A stretch of DNA of 60,157 nucleotides. It comes from Candidatus Euphemobacter frigidus (GTDB taxonomy: Bacteria > Auribacterota > Erginobacteria > Erginobacterales > Erginobacteraceae). Both the position numbers and the translations under genes were made by a program. The notes under the pieces are model-generated. The model saw only the letters and a list, made by a program, of their open reading frames with translations, did no database searches and had not been told where the DNA came from. Position 1 is the first letter of the stretch. Each line of letters begins with the position of its first letter. Shown piece after piece: positions 42,032 to 50,091 of this stretch. The stretch is taken from contig JAVCDH010000101.1 in assembly GCA_030765805.1 (NCBI GenBank), positions 1 to 60,157 on the forward strand, in the 5' to 3' direction.

Positions 42032-42961
42032 CTATCTCGTCACCGGTGTATCTCCCCAGGCGCCGAAATAAAGCCGGGTCAGACTGCGGACGGCCCAGAG
42101 GCCGCAGTTCCGGCGGAAGACGGCAATGGCTGCCGTGCCGTCCCCATTTAAGTCGGCCGGTATCGGCCAATCGAGGCGGGTACCGAAGTAAAGCCGGGTC
42201 AGCCCGCGGACGGCCCACATCCCCGTATCCGGCCGGAAGATCGCGAACTCGCTCTCTCCGTCACCATCATAGTCCCCGGGGAGCGCCCAGTCTCCGGCGG
42301 TGCCGAAGTAGAAACGAGAGATTCCTCTCAGCGCCCAGAGCCCCCGGGAGGGCCGGTAGATGGAGATGGCCGCGGACCCGGAGCCGTTGTAGTCACCCGG
42401 GACGGGCCGGTCGCTAAACCCCCCGAAGTAGGTTCGGGTTATATCCCGGATCGCCCAGAGTCCGGACATCCCCCGGAAGAGGGCGATATCGGCGCAGCTG
42501 TCGCCGTCATAATCAGCCGGGCAGGGAAAGTCGCCGGGTTGGCCGAAGTAGGTACGGGAGATCCCCCGGAGGATCCAGAGGCCGCTTGTGGGCCGGAAGA
42601 GGGCGATATCGGTGGTCCCGTCGCCAGTAAAGTCTCCGGAGGTCGGGAGGTCACCGGGTCCGCCGGAGTAAGCCCGGGTGACTCCCCGGACCGCCCAGAG
42701 TCCGGTTAACTTCCGGAAGAGGGCGATATCGGAAGTTCCGTTGCCGTTATAGTCCCCGGACTCGAGGAGGAAGAAGGGCTGGGGAACGTTCGGCTCCGGC
42801 GTGGGGGTAGCCGCGAGCACCGGCGTCATAACCGGGGTTGGAGAAGGTACGTAGGCAAAGTTCAGTCGAACGATACATGCGAAGTCAAGGGTTAGCTGGG
42901 CCGCGGCGGGGCGAACGGCGATGAGCAGAAAGATCAGGGCTGTTCCGGCAGTTCTTTTCAT
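42032..42961 (-). CDS. Secreted six-repeat protein (FG-GAP/VCBS-like propeller)
   Basis: A 309-residue exported protein. A signal peptide (ALIFLLIAVRPAAAQ) is followed by a Thr/Pro linker and exactly six 40-residue repeats, at a 120-base DNA period. The repeat pattern is DYNGDGTxDIAxFRPxxGLWAxRGxTRxYFGGxxDxPxPG. The DxNGDGxxD segment looks like a calcium loop. The protein ends exactly at the end of repeat six with PVTR. Exact closure at six suggests a six-bladed beta-propeller (inference). The neighbouring protease at 43133 ends with the same module. It is transcribed with or shortly after that gene (171-base gap). Role: extracellular binding or scaffolding, unproven. Confidence 0.88.
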   Translation of the reverse strand: MKRTAGTALIFLLIAVRPAAAQLTLDFACIVRLNFAYVPSPTPVMTPVLAATPTPEPNVPQPFFLLESGDYNGNGTSDIALFRKLTGLWAVRGVTRAYSGGPGDLPTSGDFTGDGTTDIALFRPTSGLWILRGISRTYFGQPGDFPCPADYDGDSCADIALFRGMSGLWAIRDITRTYFGGFSDRPVPGDYNGSGSAAISIYRPSRGLWALRGISRFYFGTAGDWALPGDYDGDGESEFAIFRPDTGMWAVRGLTRLYFGTRLDWPIPADLNGDGTAAIAVFRRNCGLWAVRSLTRLYFGAWGDTPVTR

Positions 42962-42981
42962 GATCTCCTCCTGTTTACTTC

Positions 42982-43007
42982 TTAAAATATTCTCCGAAAA
43001 ATTATAA
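42982..43007 (-). repeat. AT-rich palindromic element, instance 10
   Basis: In gene sense: TTATAATTTTTCGGAG then AATATTTTAAG, 20 bases before the ATG of 42961. A separate AGGAGGAG ribosome site lies downstream of it. Confidence 0.45.
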
Positions 43008-43132
43008 TCATTGAACAGTATTATTGAGAACAGAAATAAAATGCCCGAAATAAAATGCCCACCCTATGCATTCTCCGCGTCTTAGCGGTTCAACCATTCA
43101 CCAGTCACTATTCACCAGTCACCAGTCACTAT

Positions 43133-45544
43133 TCATCTCGTCACCGGTATATCGGAACTTCCGCCAAAATAAGCCCGGGTTACTCCTCGGACCGCCCAGA
43201 GGCCGGAGTTCTCCCGGAAGATGCCGATCGAGTCCTTGCCGACACCCGCGTAGCCCGCCGGGACGGGCCAGTCAAGGCAGCAGCCGTAGTACATCCGGGT
43301 GATCCCCCGGATCGCCCAGAGTCCGGAAGAGGGGCGGAAGATACCGGGCATCCAGCTCCCGCTCCCTGAATAGTCGCCGGGGGCGGTCTCATCGGAAGTG
43401 CCGCCGAAGTAAACCCGGGTCGCGGCGCGGATCGCCCAGAGGCCGGAACCGGGTCTGAATATACCGATATCCTGCCTCCCATTTCCATTGTAATAACCGG
43501 GGACCGGCTCGTCTCCGTATCCGCCGAAGTAAGCTCGGGTGAGTCCCCGGATCGCCCAGAGGCCGGAGGAGGCCCGGAAGATGCCGATATCCCAGGTGCC
43601 GTCGCCGTTATAATCCCCGGGGAGCGGGAGGTCCGAGGAACCTCCGAAGTAGACCCGGGTTACTGAACGCAACGCCCAGAGACCGCAGCTTTCCCGAAAG
43701 ATCCCGATCCCGGTCGTCCCGTCGCCGTTGTAGTCTCCGGGGACCGGATCATCCCCGAACCCGCCGAAGTAAGCCCGGGTGAGTCCCCGGATCGCCCACA
43801 GTCTGGTCGCCGGACGGAAGATGCCGATATCCGAGGTGCCGTCCCCGTTGTAGTCGTGTATCCAGCTACATCGGCCCGAAGGCGTCGGTGTCGGGCTCGG
43901 CGTCGGGGTCGTCACCGGACTCGGTGTCGGTGTTGAGGTCGTCACCGGACTCGGTGTCGGTGTCGGCGTTGTTACCGGGCTCGGCGTCGGTGTCGAGGTC
44001 GTCACCGGGCTCGGCGTCGGCGTCGGCGTGATCAGGCATTTTACCAGCACGTCGTCAAACGCCAGATCGCCAGTCACCTTCGTATAGGTGAACTTCAGCC
44101 GCGTGGCTGTCGACAGCATCGCCAAATTTCCAATCGTGGTCCCGGCTTCGGGGAGACTGCAAATATCGGTAACTTCACTCCAACTGCCACCGTAATACTC
44201 CTCCACCAGCAGGCTGCTCGTCGCGTCCGTCCCCATACCCTTCACCCAGAACTGCACCCAATCACCATTCGCGAACTCTTCTGTCTCTATACTGTTGTCC
44301 GTCGCGTCCAGCTTGATCGATGGCGAGAGATGGCCATAATCTCCCACCGCGGTATATGTGTCACTGTCCGCGTTGCAGTCCGTGAACGTCCAGCCCTCCG
44401 GACGCGTCCCCAGGTCAAACCCGTCAAAACCTTCATCAACCCGCGTGCAGATCTCCGGCGTCGGTGTCGGCGTTGTTACCGGACTCGGTGTGGGTGAAGT
44501 CGGCGGCTGATAGACCAGGTAGCAGGCCTCGCAGGCGACCCGGGCTGAGGTATAGCGGATTCGCATGTAGCCCGACTCTCCCCAGGTATCTCCCCAGGAG
44601 TTGCGGAGGATCCAGACGCCGCCTCCACCTTCCGGAGGAGAGTCGTCCCAGCCTACCAGGGAGATGGCGTGGTTGGTTGGCGTGTAATAGCAGGGAAATG
44701 AATAGCAGGTTATGTTAGTATCCTCGTAGATTCCTTCGCTGTAAGAAGAAAAAGCGCTGCCCGCATAGACCGCGGCATCCACGACACCGTAGGTCCAGAT
44801 CGCGGTCTTGATCGCTTCGATAGCATTGCAGGGGATACGGTGCCAGGACTGGAAGACGTAGGTCTGGTCGTCCCAGTGAGTGCAGAAGCCGGGGTCGTTC
44901 TCCTGATAGGGGAAGTCAGCTTCGTCGCAGATTCCTTCCACGGTGAGGGCTTCCAGTTCCATGTAGTCGTAGTCAGCTCCGTCGCATCCACCAAAATGAC
45001 CTGTAGTCGGATCGGGACCATAAGGACCGTATCTACCCAAACACCAGGCAATATAAGATTCGGAGAAGTCGATGCAGTTGCCGTCGTAAAACCCCATCGC
45101 GTAGTTGTAAGTCCCCTCGGCGGCGGCGCAGGCGGCGAAGGCGTAACAGGAGCCGCAGAGCCCCTGGTCGCGGACCGCCCCGATGTAAGCATGGCCGTTG
45201 TAACTTTGCCAGTCGAAGCTGGCAGGGAGTGTCCTGCCGAGTTGCCGGGCCAGGGGGCCCATGCCGACAGCCCTGACTCCTTCCGCCGGGTGGAGGGGGA
45301 ATCGCCGGCTGAAGAACCGGGCCTTCTCCTCGGGAGACATGTCGAAGACCCAGTTGTGATCGACGGTGAAGCTGTAGCCGTTGTGGTCGATCTTGTAACG
45401 AATCTCTTCCAGGGTGTCGCCCGGCTCAAAGGGGAGGATATCGTTTTCAGCGGCTTTGCCGTCCGGAAAGACGAAGAAGGAGAATAAGATGGACAGAGTG
45501 ATCGAAACCGCTATCTTTTTCGAGTCAAACTTTATTATTAACAA
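43133..45544 (-). CDS. Secreted papain-family cysteine protease with six-repeat C-terminal module
   Basis: An 803-residue exported protein. After a signal peptide and a short propeptide-like region comes a C1 protease domain. Glutamine 127 and the active cysteine 133 lie in DQGLCGSCYAF, histidine 292 in NHAISLVGW and asparagine 315 in RNSWG. Thr/Pro linkers built on PSPVTTPTP flank a beta-sandwich-like domain with FDDVLVK. The C-terminus is six 40-residue repeats of the same kind as 42032, ending SDIPVTR. The catalytic set is complete, so activity is likely. The linkers show DNA-level repeats around 43874-44032. The identical module suggests shared sorting, surface attachment or partner binding (inference). 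Confidence 0.92.
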   Translation of the reverse strand: MLIIKFDSKKIAVSITLSILFSFFVFPDGKAAENDILPFEPGDTLEEIRYKIDHNGYSFTVDHNWVFDMSPEEKARFFSRRFPLHPAEGVRAVGMGPLARQLGRTLPASFDWQSYNGHAYIGAVRDQGLCGSCYAFAACAAAEGTYNYAMGFYDGNCIDFSESYIAWCLGRYGPYGPDPTTGHFGGCDGADYDYMELEALTVEGICDEADFPYQENDPGFCTHWDDQTYVFQSWHRIPCNAIEAIKTAIWTYGVVDAAVYAGSAFSSYSEGIYEDTNITCYSFPCYYTPTNHAISLVGWDDSPPEGGGGVWILRNSWGDTWGESGYMRIRYTSARVACEACYLVYQPPTSPTPSPVTTPTPTPEICTRVDEGFDGFDLGTRPEGWTFTDCNADSDTYTAVGDYGHLSPSIKLDATDNSIETEEFANGDWVQFWVKGMGTDATSSLLVEEYYGGSWSEVTDICSLPEAGTTIGNLAMLSTATRLKFTYTKVTGDLAFDDVLVKCLITPTPTPSPVTTSTPTPSPVTTPTPTPSPVTTSTPTPSPVTTPTPSPTPTPSGRCSWIHDYNGDGTSDIGIFRPATRLWAIRGLTRAYFGGFGDDPVPGDYNGDGTTGIGIFRESCGLWALRSVTRVYFGGSSDLPLPGDYNGDGTWDIGIFRASSGLWAIRGLTRAYFGGYGDEPVPGYYNGNGRQDIGIFRPGSGLWAIRAATRVYFGGTSDETAPGDYSGSGSWMPGIFRPSSGLWAIRGITRMYYGCCLDWPVPAGYAGVGKDSIGIFRENSGLWAVRGVTRAYFGGSSDIPVTR
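43140..43859. repeat. 120-bp coding repeats (six copies) of the protease C-terminus
   Basis: The word CGCCCAGA recurs every 120 bases (43193, 43313, 43433, 43553, 43673, 43793 with CGCCCACA). A matching six-copy array with the same period occupies about 42050-42770 in the neighbouring gene. Confidence 0.85.
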
Positions 45545-45595
45545 TAATATATCCTATAATTCCATCATTGGCAATGGATTTGCCTGATTATTTGT

Positions 45596-45799
45596 ATGTT
45601 CTTCATGAACTTAGCCCCGCCCCGAAGCTTTAATCGGGGCCCCGAGACGAAGTTTTTCGGGGAGGTCGACAGAATTATTATCGAAGATGCGGTCGAAGAT
45701 CCGGCTTTAGACGAACTTAAGACGCAAAATTTCCCCCCGTTAACGGAGCAGGCGAAACAGGAACTTATTCGAGTTGTGAATTTGACAGACTGCGGCTGA
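45596..45799 (+). CDS. Small hypothetical protein, doubtful
   Basis: A 67-residue frame whose second half (ETKFFGEVDRIIIEDAVED, then LTEQAKQELIRVVNLTDCG) has a protein-like composition. There is no ribosome site. The frame ends inside the promoter of the next gene, and an antisense frame covers the same DNA. It could be a remnant of a larger gene. No family recognised. Confidence 0.25.
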   Translation: MFFMNLAPPRSFNRGPETKFFGEVDRIIIEDAVEDPALDELKTQNFPPLTEQAKQELIRVVNLTDCG

Positions 45800-45810
45800 G
45801 GTGTTATTTT
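45782..45810 (+). promoter_or_regulatory. Promoter of the DUF362 gene
   Basis: Consensus TTGACA at 45782-45787, a 17-base spacer, TATTTT at 45805-45810. The predicted start near 45817 gives a leader of about 70 bases. Confidence 0.45.
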
Positions 45811-45888
45811 CGTCATTGATCAAGATGGGGAAGGAATAATTTTGGCGGCCTGGGAAGATGTCCGTTTCCCATACTCAAAAGGAAGGTT

Positions 45889-46983
45889 ATGATGAAAAAA
45901 TCGAAAGTCGCGATTCTCAGGACCAAGCCCGAGACTGTCCTGGATGATTATGTCCGGCTCTGCGAACTGGCCGGTATGAGTGAGAGCCTGGATGGTTCCG
46001 CGGTCACCATCCTCAAGGACAATATCAGCTGGCATCTTCTTTACCCTGGCGCCAATACCACTCCCTGGCAGCTGGAAGGAACGATCCTGGCCCTGAAGAA
46101 GATGGGGTTCAGCGACCTGGTCGATGTCCATAACAAGACCGTGGTAACGATCGCGGATCTCGGCGAGCGGTATAACAAGTTCGGCCCGGTGCTGGCGAAG
46201 TACGGTATCCCCAAACTGTATAATTTCAAAGACGAAGACATGAAATGGATCCGTTATCGTCCGAAGGCGAAGATGGCGGTTCTGGAAAGAATATTCCCGG
46301 AGGGGATCTATATCCCTGATTATTTCCCGGGGAAGAATATTGTTCACCTTCCCACCGTCAAGACCCACTCCTACACGGTTACCACCGGGGCGCTCAAGAA
46401 CGCTTTCGGGGGATTGTTGAATGTTCATCGTCACTATACCCATACCTGGATCCATGACACGATCGTTGATCTCCTGGCGATCCAGCAGGAGATCCATCCC
46501 GGTATCTTCTGCACCATGGACGGTACGACCGCCGGATCGGGGCCCGGGCCGAGGACGCTAATTCCCTATCGGAAGGATGTGATCCTGGCATCCGCCGACC
46601 AGGTGGCGATCGACGCAGTCTCGGCTAAGATCATGGGATTTGATCCGATGTCCATCCGGTATATCAACCATGCTACCGAGCGAGGCCTCGGGCAGGGCGA
46701 CCCCCGCGAGATCGAGATCGTGGGCATGCCGGAGATAGCGGAAGAGAGCTGGGATTTCAAGGTCGGGGTCAACCTGGGAACCGGCATCGGGATGCTCCTC
46801 TGGCGGAGCCCGCTCAAGATCTTGCAGAAGCTCTTCTTCCGGACCCCGCTGGTCAATATCTTTATCTTTGCCAGCGAGTACTACCACGACCACTTCTGGT
46901 ACCCGCTGAAAGGAAAGAAGGTCGTTGACCGGTGGCTGGAAGAGTCACCCTGGGGGAAACTCTTCGGGGAGTACCCGGGATAG
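45889..46983 (+). CDS. DUF362 domain protein
   Basis: A 364-residue cytosolic protein. The DUF362 core has VHLPTVKTHSYTVTTGALKNAFGG, LPTVKTH being the family hallmark, and DGTTAGSGPGPR followed by ASADQVAIDAVSAKIMGFD. No 4Fe-4S motif is attached, unlike many relatives. The family is common in anaerobes and its biochemical role is unresolved. Two ATG codons in tandem (45889 and 45892) follow AAGGAAGG; either may start. The promoter at 45782 suggests transcription on its own, possibly with the following genes. Confidence 0.9.
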   Translation: MMKKSKVAILRTKPETVLDDYVRLCELAGMSESLDGSAVTILKDNISWHLLYPGANTTPWQLEGTILALKKMGFSDLVDVHNKTVVTIADLGERYNKFGPVLAKYGIPKLYNFKDEDMKWIRYRPKAKMAVLERIFPEGIYIPDYFPGKNIVHLPTVKTHSYTVTTGALKNAFGGLLNVHRHYTHTWIHDTIVDLLAIQQEIHPGIFCTMDGTTAGSGPGPRTLIPYRKDVILASADQVAIDAVSAKIMGFDPMSIRYINHATERGLGQGDPREIEIVGMPEIAEESWDFKVGVNLGTGIGMLLWRSPLKILQKLFFRTPLVNIFIFASEYYHDHFWYPLKGKKVVDRWLEESPWGKLFGEYPG

Positions 46984-46996
46984 CAATAAAAATCTG

Positions 46997-47023
46997 ACAG
47001 GATTAACAGGATTTACGGGATTC
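46997..47023. repeat. ACAGGATTAAC-type repeat
   Basis: ACAGGATTAACAGGATTTAC, then GGGATT, matching the tandem at 12511-12592. Non-coding. Confidence 0.7.
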
Positions 47024-47074
47024 CGTTGGGACATAACCAGTTTTAATTATTATCAAAAACTTAAAATTATTATA

Positions 47075-47710
47075 ATGAGTGATAGCAATCCATTCCAGCT
47101 CGATCCGGCGGAGTATGATCGGTGGTACGATAAATACCTCCCGGCCTACCAGTCGGAACTGGCGTGTCTATCGAAAGTCCTTCCCGATTCCGGGGAGGGC
47201 CTGGAGATCGGGGTGGGGACCGGGCGTTTTTCCGGGACGTTAGGGATAAGGTGGGGTCTGGATCCGGTCCGGGAGGTGCTGGACCGGGCCCGCCGCCGCG
47301 GGGTTGGGGTGGTCCAGGGGAGGGGCGAGTCGCTTCCCTTTATTCCCGGGAGCTTTGACTACGTTCTTATAGTTACAGTTCTCTGTTTTCTTTCCGATCC
47401 GGCCCGGATGATCGAGGAGGTCCGCGAGGTATTGAGGCCCGCCGGAAAGTTGATCTTGGGCTTGATAGACCGGGAGAGCTTTCTGGGCAGGCTGTATCAG
47501 GAGAAGAAACGGAAGAGCCGCTTCTTCCAGACAGCTGAATTCTTCACTGTTCCGGAAGTTATCAAGCTGCTCTCTCCGGGTGCCTGGAAGGAGGTCGATA
47601 TCTGTCAGACCATCTTTGAGATGCCCCCGGATATTGATTCTGTTCAGCCTCCGCGGGAAGGATATGGCGAGGGGGGATTTGTGGTTGTGTCGACCCGGAA
47701 GACACGATAA
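47075..47710 (+). CDS. SAM-dependent methyltransferase (class I)
   Basis: A 211-residue Rossmann methyltransferase. LEIGVGTGRFSG is the SAM-binding motif I, GVVQGRGESLPF gives the acidic/adenine region and FDYVLIVTVLCFLSDPARMIEEV is motif IV-V, the usual layout of Methyltransf_11. The substrate is unknown. The ATG at 47075 begins MSDSNPFQLDPAEYDRWYD, typical for the family; earlier in-frame sequence runs across a non-coding repeat and is excluded. No strong ribosome site is visible. Confidence 0.88.
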   Translation: MSDSNPFQLDPAEYDRWYDKYLPAYQSELACLSKVLPDSGEGLEIGVGTGRFSGTLGIRWGLDPVREVLDRARRRGVGVVQGRGESLPFIPGSFDYVLIVTVLCFLSDPARMIEEVREVLRPAGKLILGLIDRESFLGRLYQEKKRKSRFFQTAEFFTVPEVIKLLSPGAWKEVDICQTIFEMPPDIDSVQPPREGYGEGGFVVVSTRKTR

Positions 47711-47762
47711 GATCATATCGTGTGGTATAATTAAGCGCAAATAAAGTCATGGAGCTGAGTTT

Positions 47763-48431
47763 ATGATAACAGGGAATGTCAGGAAATTGCTGGAAGAAAT
47801 CCCGGAGGGGATAGAGGTGCTCGCCGCCGCCAAGACCAGGACGGTGGCTGAGATCTCGGAAGCGGTCGCGGCCGGGATCAAAATTATCGGAGAGAATTAC
47901 GTCCAGGAAGCCCTTCGGGTTCACGAGCAGGTCGTGGAGAGAGCCCGTTGGCACTTCATTGGCCACCTCCAGACCAACAAGGTGAAGAAAGTCGTTGGCA
48001 TCTTTGATATGATCCAGACCGTTGACTCGCTCCGCCTGGCCCGGGAGATCGACAAACGATCTTATGCCATCGGGAAGGTGATGCCGGTTCTGATTGAGAT
48101 CAACAGCGGCCGGGAGCCCCAGAAGGCCGGGATATTGTCTGAGGACGCGGTATCAGTGATCAAAGAGATCGCCCTCTTACCGAACCTGGCCATTAAAGGC
48201 TTGATGACTATGGGCCCGCTGGCGGGAAACCCGGAAGATGCGAGACCGTATTTCGTGGAGACGCGCCTTCTCTTCGAAAAGCTGAAAGAAATGGAATTAC
48301 CGGAGGTAGAGATGATAATTCTTTCCATGGGGATGACCAACTCTTACCGGGTGGCGATTGAAGAGGGTTCCACCATGGTGAGGATCGGGACCATGATCTT
48401 TGGCCCGCGGTCCTGCGATGTAAGAACATAG
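47763..48431 (+). CDS. YggS-family pyridoxal-phosphate homeostasis protein
   Basis: A 222-residue PLP-binding TIM barrel. The PLP lysine is at residue 24 (VLAAAKTRT). GENYVQEAL, WHFIGHLQTNK, LIEINSGREPQKAG, and the closing LSMGMTNSYRVAIEEGSTMVRIG are all family hallmarks. It lacks the first 10-12 residues of longer homologues. The protein buffers pyridoxal phosphate and affects amino-acid metabolism; it has no known enzymatic activity. glyA, a PLP enzyme, lies 1.6 kb downstream. Confidence 0.95.
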   Translation: MITGNVRKLLEEIPEGIEVLAAAKTRTVAEISEAVAAGIKIIGENYVQEALRVHEQVVERARWHFIGHLQTNKVKKVVGIFDMIQTVDSLRLAREIDKRSYAIGKVMPVLIEINSGREPQKAGILSEDAVSVIKEIALLPNLAIKGLMTMGPLAGNPEDARPYFVETRLLFEKLKEMELPEVEMIILSMGMTNSYRVAIEEGSTMVRIGTMIFGPRSCDVRT

Positions 48432-48493
48432 CTTTGCAACTTATTTAACCGCAAAGAAGCAGAGAACGCAGAGATTAGCGAGGAAAGAAGATA

Positions 48494-48703
48494 ATGGAGT
48501 GCCGGGTTGAGAAGAATAAAGCGCGCTGCAACTGTACTTATGAGCCGTGCGATAAGAAGGGGATCTGCTGTGAGTGTATTCAATACCATTGGAGGTTGGG
48601 GGAGTTACCCGGATGTTTCTTCCCGGACGACGTGGAAAAGACCTGGGACCGGTCGATCGAACGGTTCATCCAGACCTACCGGGAACGGGGCCGGTGGTGG
48701 TGA
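48494..48703 (+). CDS. Small cysteine-rich protein, DUF6485-like
   Basis: A 69-residue protein with six cysteines (C3, C12, C14, C19, C25, C26 and C28 in [17 protein letters not shown]) followed by [18 protein letters not shown]. The CNCTY...GxCCECIxYH arrangement matches a small family seen in anaerobes; a metal-binding role is likely but unproven. GAGGAAAG lies about 6 bases before the ATG. It opens a run of small genes that ends at tsaC. Confidence 0.8.
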   Translation: MECRVEKNKARCNCTYEPCDKKGICCECIQYHWRLGELPGCFFPDDVEKTWDRSIERFIQTYRERGRWW

Positions 48704-48733
48704 TATGGGCAGTGGGAGGGAGAGTTTATAGTA

Positions 48734-49087
48734 ATGAAAGGGTTTAAGGCAATCGATAAAGCGCGGAAGATATTGGGGCTGGCGGATATGGTTACTGAAG
48801 AGGAGATCAGGGGAGCCTATCGGGCTTTATCCCGGCGATATCATCCTGATCGGCTTCGCGAAGAAGAAAAACATGGTTCCGCGGAAAAGTTCCGCCAAAT
48901 AACCTGGGCCCGCGATATATTGATTAAGTATATTGAATCTTACCGGTACTTCTTTTCGGAGAAGGAATATAAAAAACATCTGGGGCCGGAAGAGTCGGAT
49001 CATTTCGATCATTTTTACTCTATCTATGGAGAATTTCTATCCGGCCCGGCGAAGAAAGCGGTTGAAGATATCCATGATGATCTATGA
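48734..49087 (+). CDS. J-domain protein
   Basis: A 117-residue protein whose first 70 residues form a J domain: KARKILGLADMVTEEEIRGAYRAL, then RYHPDRL with the HPD tripeptide that stimulates DnaK. The rest is short, acidic and helical. There is no G/F-rich region or zinc-finger domain, so it is not DnaJ itself but a specialised co-chaperone. GGAGGGAGAG lies 8 or so bases upstream. Its client and partner chaperone are unknown. Confidence 0.85.
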   Translation: MKGFKAIDKARKILGLADMVTEEEIRGAYRALSRRYHPDRLREEEKHGSAEKFRQITWARDILIKYIESYRYFFSEKEYKKHLGPEESDHFDHFYSIYGEFLSGPAKKAVEDIHDDL

Positions 49088-49123
49088 TGCAATTCAATTT
49101 AGGTTTAAAAAAGGGGGATTTAG

Positions 49124-49420
49124 ATGAAAGCGGGAATCTTCTTTACCGGTTCGGGCCCGATCCTGATTTTATTCACCTATCCTTCACTGGATGATCCGGG
49201 GCTGGTGGAGAAATTAAAAGTTAAGGGGATCGACAAATACGCGGCTTTCGAGGTTCCGGTCGACCTCTGCCGGGAGCGCTACGGCGCCCGTTTTCCGTAC
49301 GTGGCGCAGTCACTGGGAGAGAAAGAAGACCTCCGGGTTCTTGATTACAACAGCCCGCACACATTCTATACCTTCAAATGGGAAGAGATGACGGGACCGG
49401 TGAAGGTTTACTCCCGCTAA
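49124..49420 (+). CDS. Small conserved-looking protein of unknown function
   Basis: A 98-residue soluble protein with a compact alpha/beta composition (GIFFTGSGPILILFTYPSLDD, KYAAFEVPVDLCRERYG, FYTFKWEEMTG). I do not recognise a family. The ribosome site AGGGGG and the G/C-rich codon positions support a real gene. Its stop codon forms part of a palindromic element that lies before tsaC. Confidence 0.7.
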   Translation: MKAGIFFTGSGPILILFTYPSLDDPGLVEKLKVKGIDKYAAFEVPVDLCRERYGARFPYVAQSLGEKEDLRVLDYNSPHTFYTFKWEEMTGPVKVYSR

Positions 49421-49444
49421 ATTTCTTGCCCGGTAAAAATTTTA
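49418..49444 (+). repeat. AT-rich palindromic leader element, instance 11 (tsaC)
   Basis: TAAATTTCTTGCCCGG then TAAAAATTTTA, from the stop codon of the preceding gene to the base before the TTG start of tsaC. Confidence 0.55.
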
Positions 49445-50056
49445 TTGAGGACTCAGATTATTAAGCTTAATGCTCCGGGTTGGCGTTCGGAAGTGCTGGC
49501 GGAAGCCGCCCGGGTAGTAAGAGGCGGAGGGGTGATTGTCTTCCCGACGGATACTGTCTATGGCCTGGGGGGGGACGGGAATCGCCGGGAGGTTGTGGAG
49601 AGGATATATGAGATAAAGAAAAGGAGGGCCGATAAGCCACTAATCCGGTTGATCGCGAGTCTGGATGAAGTTGAAAGCTGTCTCAGAAATCCGGATCACC
49701 GGCGGGTGGCCGAAAAGTTTTGGCCCGGTCCGTTAACGCTTATTCTTACCCTTTCGGACGGATCCCGCCGCGGATTCCGTTTCCCCGGCCATGATTTTCT
49801 TTGCCGGCTAATTGGAGAAATCGGGGTTGAGATGGTGGCTACCAGCGCCAATCCCAGCGGGCATTCCGAGATCACCGACGGTACCGTAGCTCGGAGGGAT
49901 TTCTCAGGGAAAGTCGACCTGATCATAGACGGAGGTGAGGTTTCGGGACGGCCTTCCACCGTGCTCGACCTCACCGTCTCCCCGGAACGTATCCTCCGGG
50001 AAGGCCCGATCACCCGGGAGCAGATCGAAGCTTGCCTGGGCCATCGGATTGAGTAA
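49445..50056 (+). CDS. tsaC: Threonylcarbamoyl-AMP synthase
   Basis: A 203-residue YrdC-domain enzyme that makes threonylcarbamoyl-adenylate for the t6A modification of ANN-decoding tRNAs. FPTDTVYGLGGD, KKRRADKPL, FWPGPLTLIL, ATSANPSGHSEITD and STVLDL are the family motifs. It is the short form without the Sua5 domain. The start is assigned to TTG at 49445 because the palindromic element ends directly before it and the frame then gives a normal N-terminus. No canonical ribosome site is visible. Confidence 0.93.
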   Translation: MRTQIIKLNAPGWRSEVLAEAARVVRGGGVIVFPTDTVYGLGGDGNRREVVERIYEIKKRRADKPLIRLIASLDEVESCLRNPDHRRVAEKFWPGPLTLILTLSDGSRRGFRFPGHDFLCRLIGEIGVEMVATSANPSGHSEITDGTVARRDFSGKVDLIIDGGEVSGRPSTVLDLTVSPERILREGPITREQIEACLGHRIE

Positions 50057-50064
50057 ATATAAAA

Positions 50065-50089
50065 TAAAATTTGGCGGAGTATAATTTTA
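50065..50089 (+). promoter_or_regulatory. AT-rich palindromic leader element, instance 12 (glyA)
   Basis: TAAAATTT then GGCGGAG then ATAATTTTA, 2 bases ahead of the glyA ATG at 50092. The GGAG in the loop is the only ribosome-site candidate, 12 bases from the start codon. Confidence 0.55.
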
Positions 50090-50091
50090 CA

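Noticed and set aside
33500..42100. Cobalamin riboswitch for the corrinoid genes
   Set aside because: No recognisable B12-box or related conserved core was found upstream of acsB or between the acs genes.
43140..43859. Regular 120-base spacing considered as a CRISPR array
   Set aside because: The repeats are in frame, encode 40-residue protein repeats and have no unique spacers; no Cas genes are present.
43874..44032. GTCGGTGTCGG-type repeats considered as a regulatory repeat
   Set aside because: They encode the Thr/Pro linkers of the protease.
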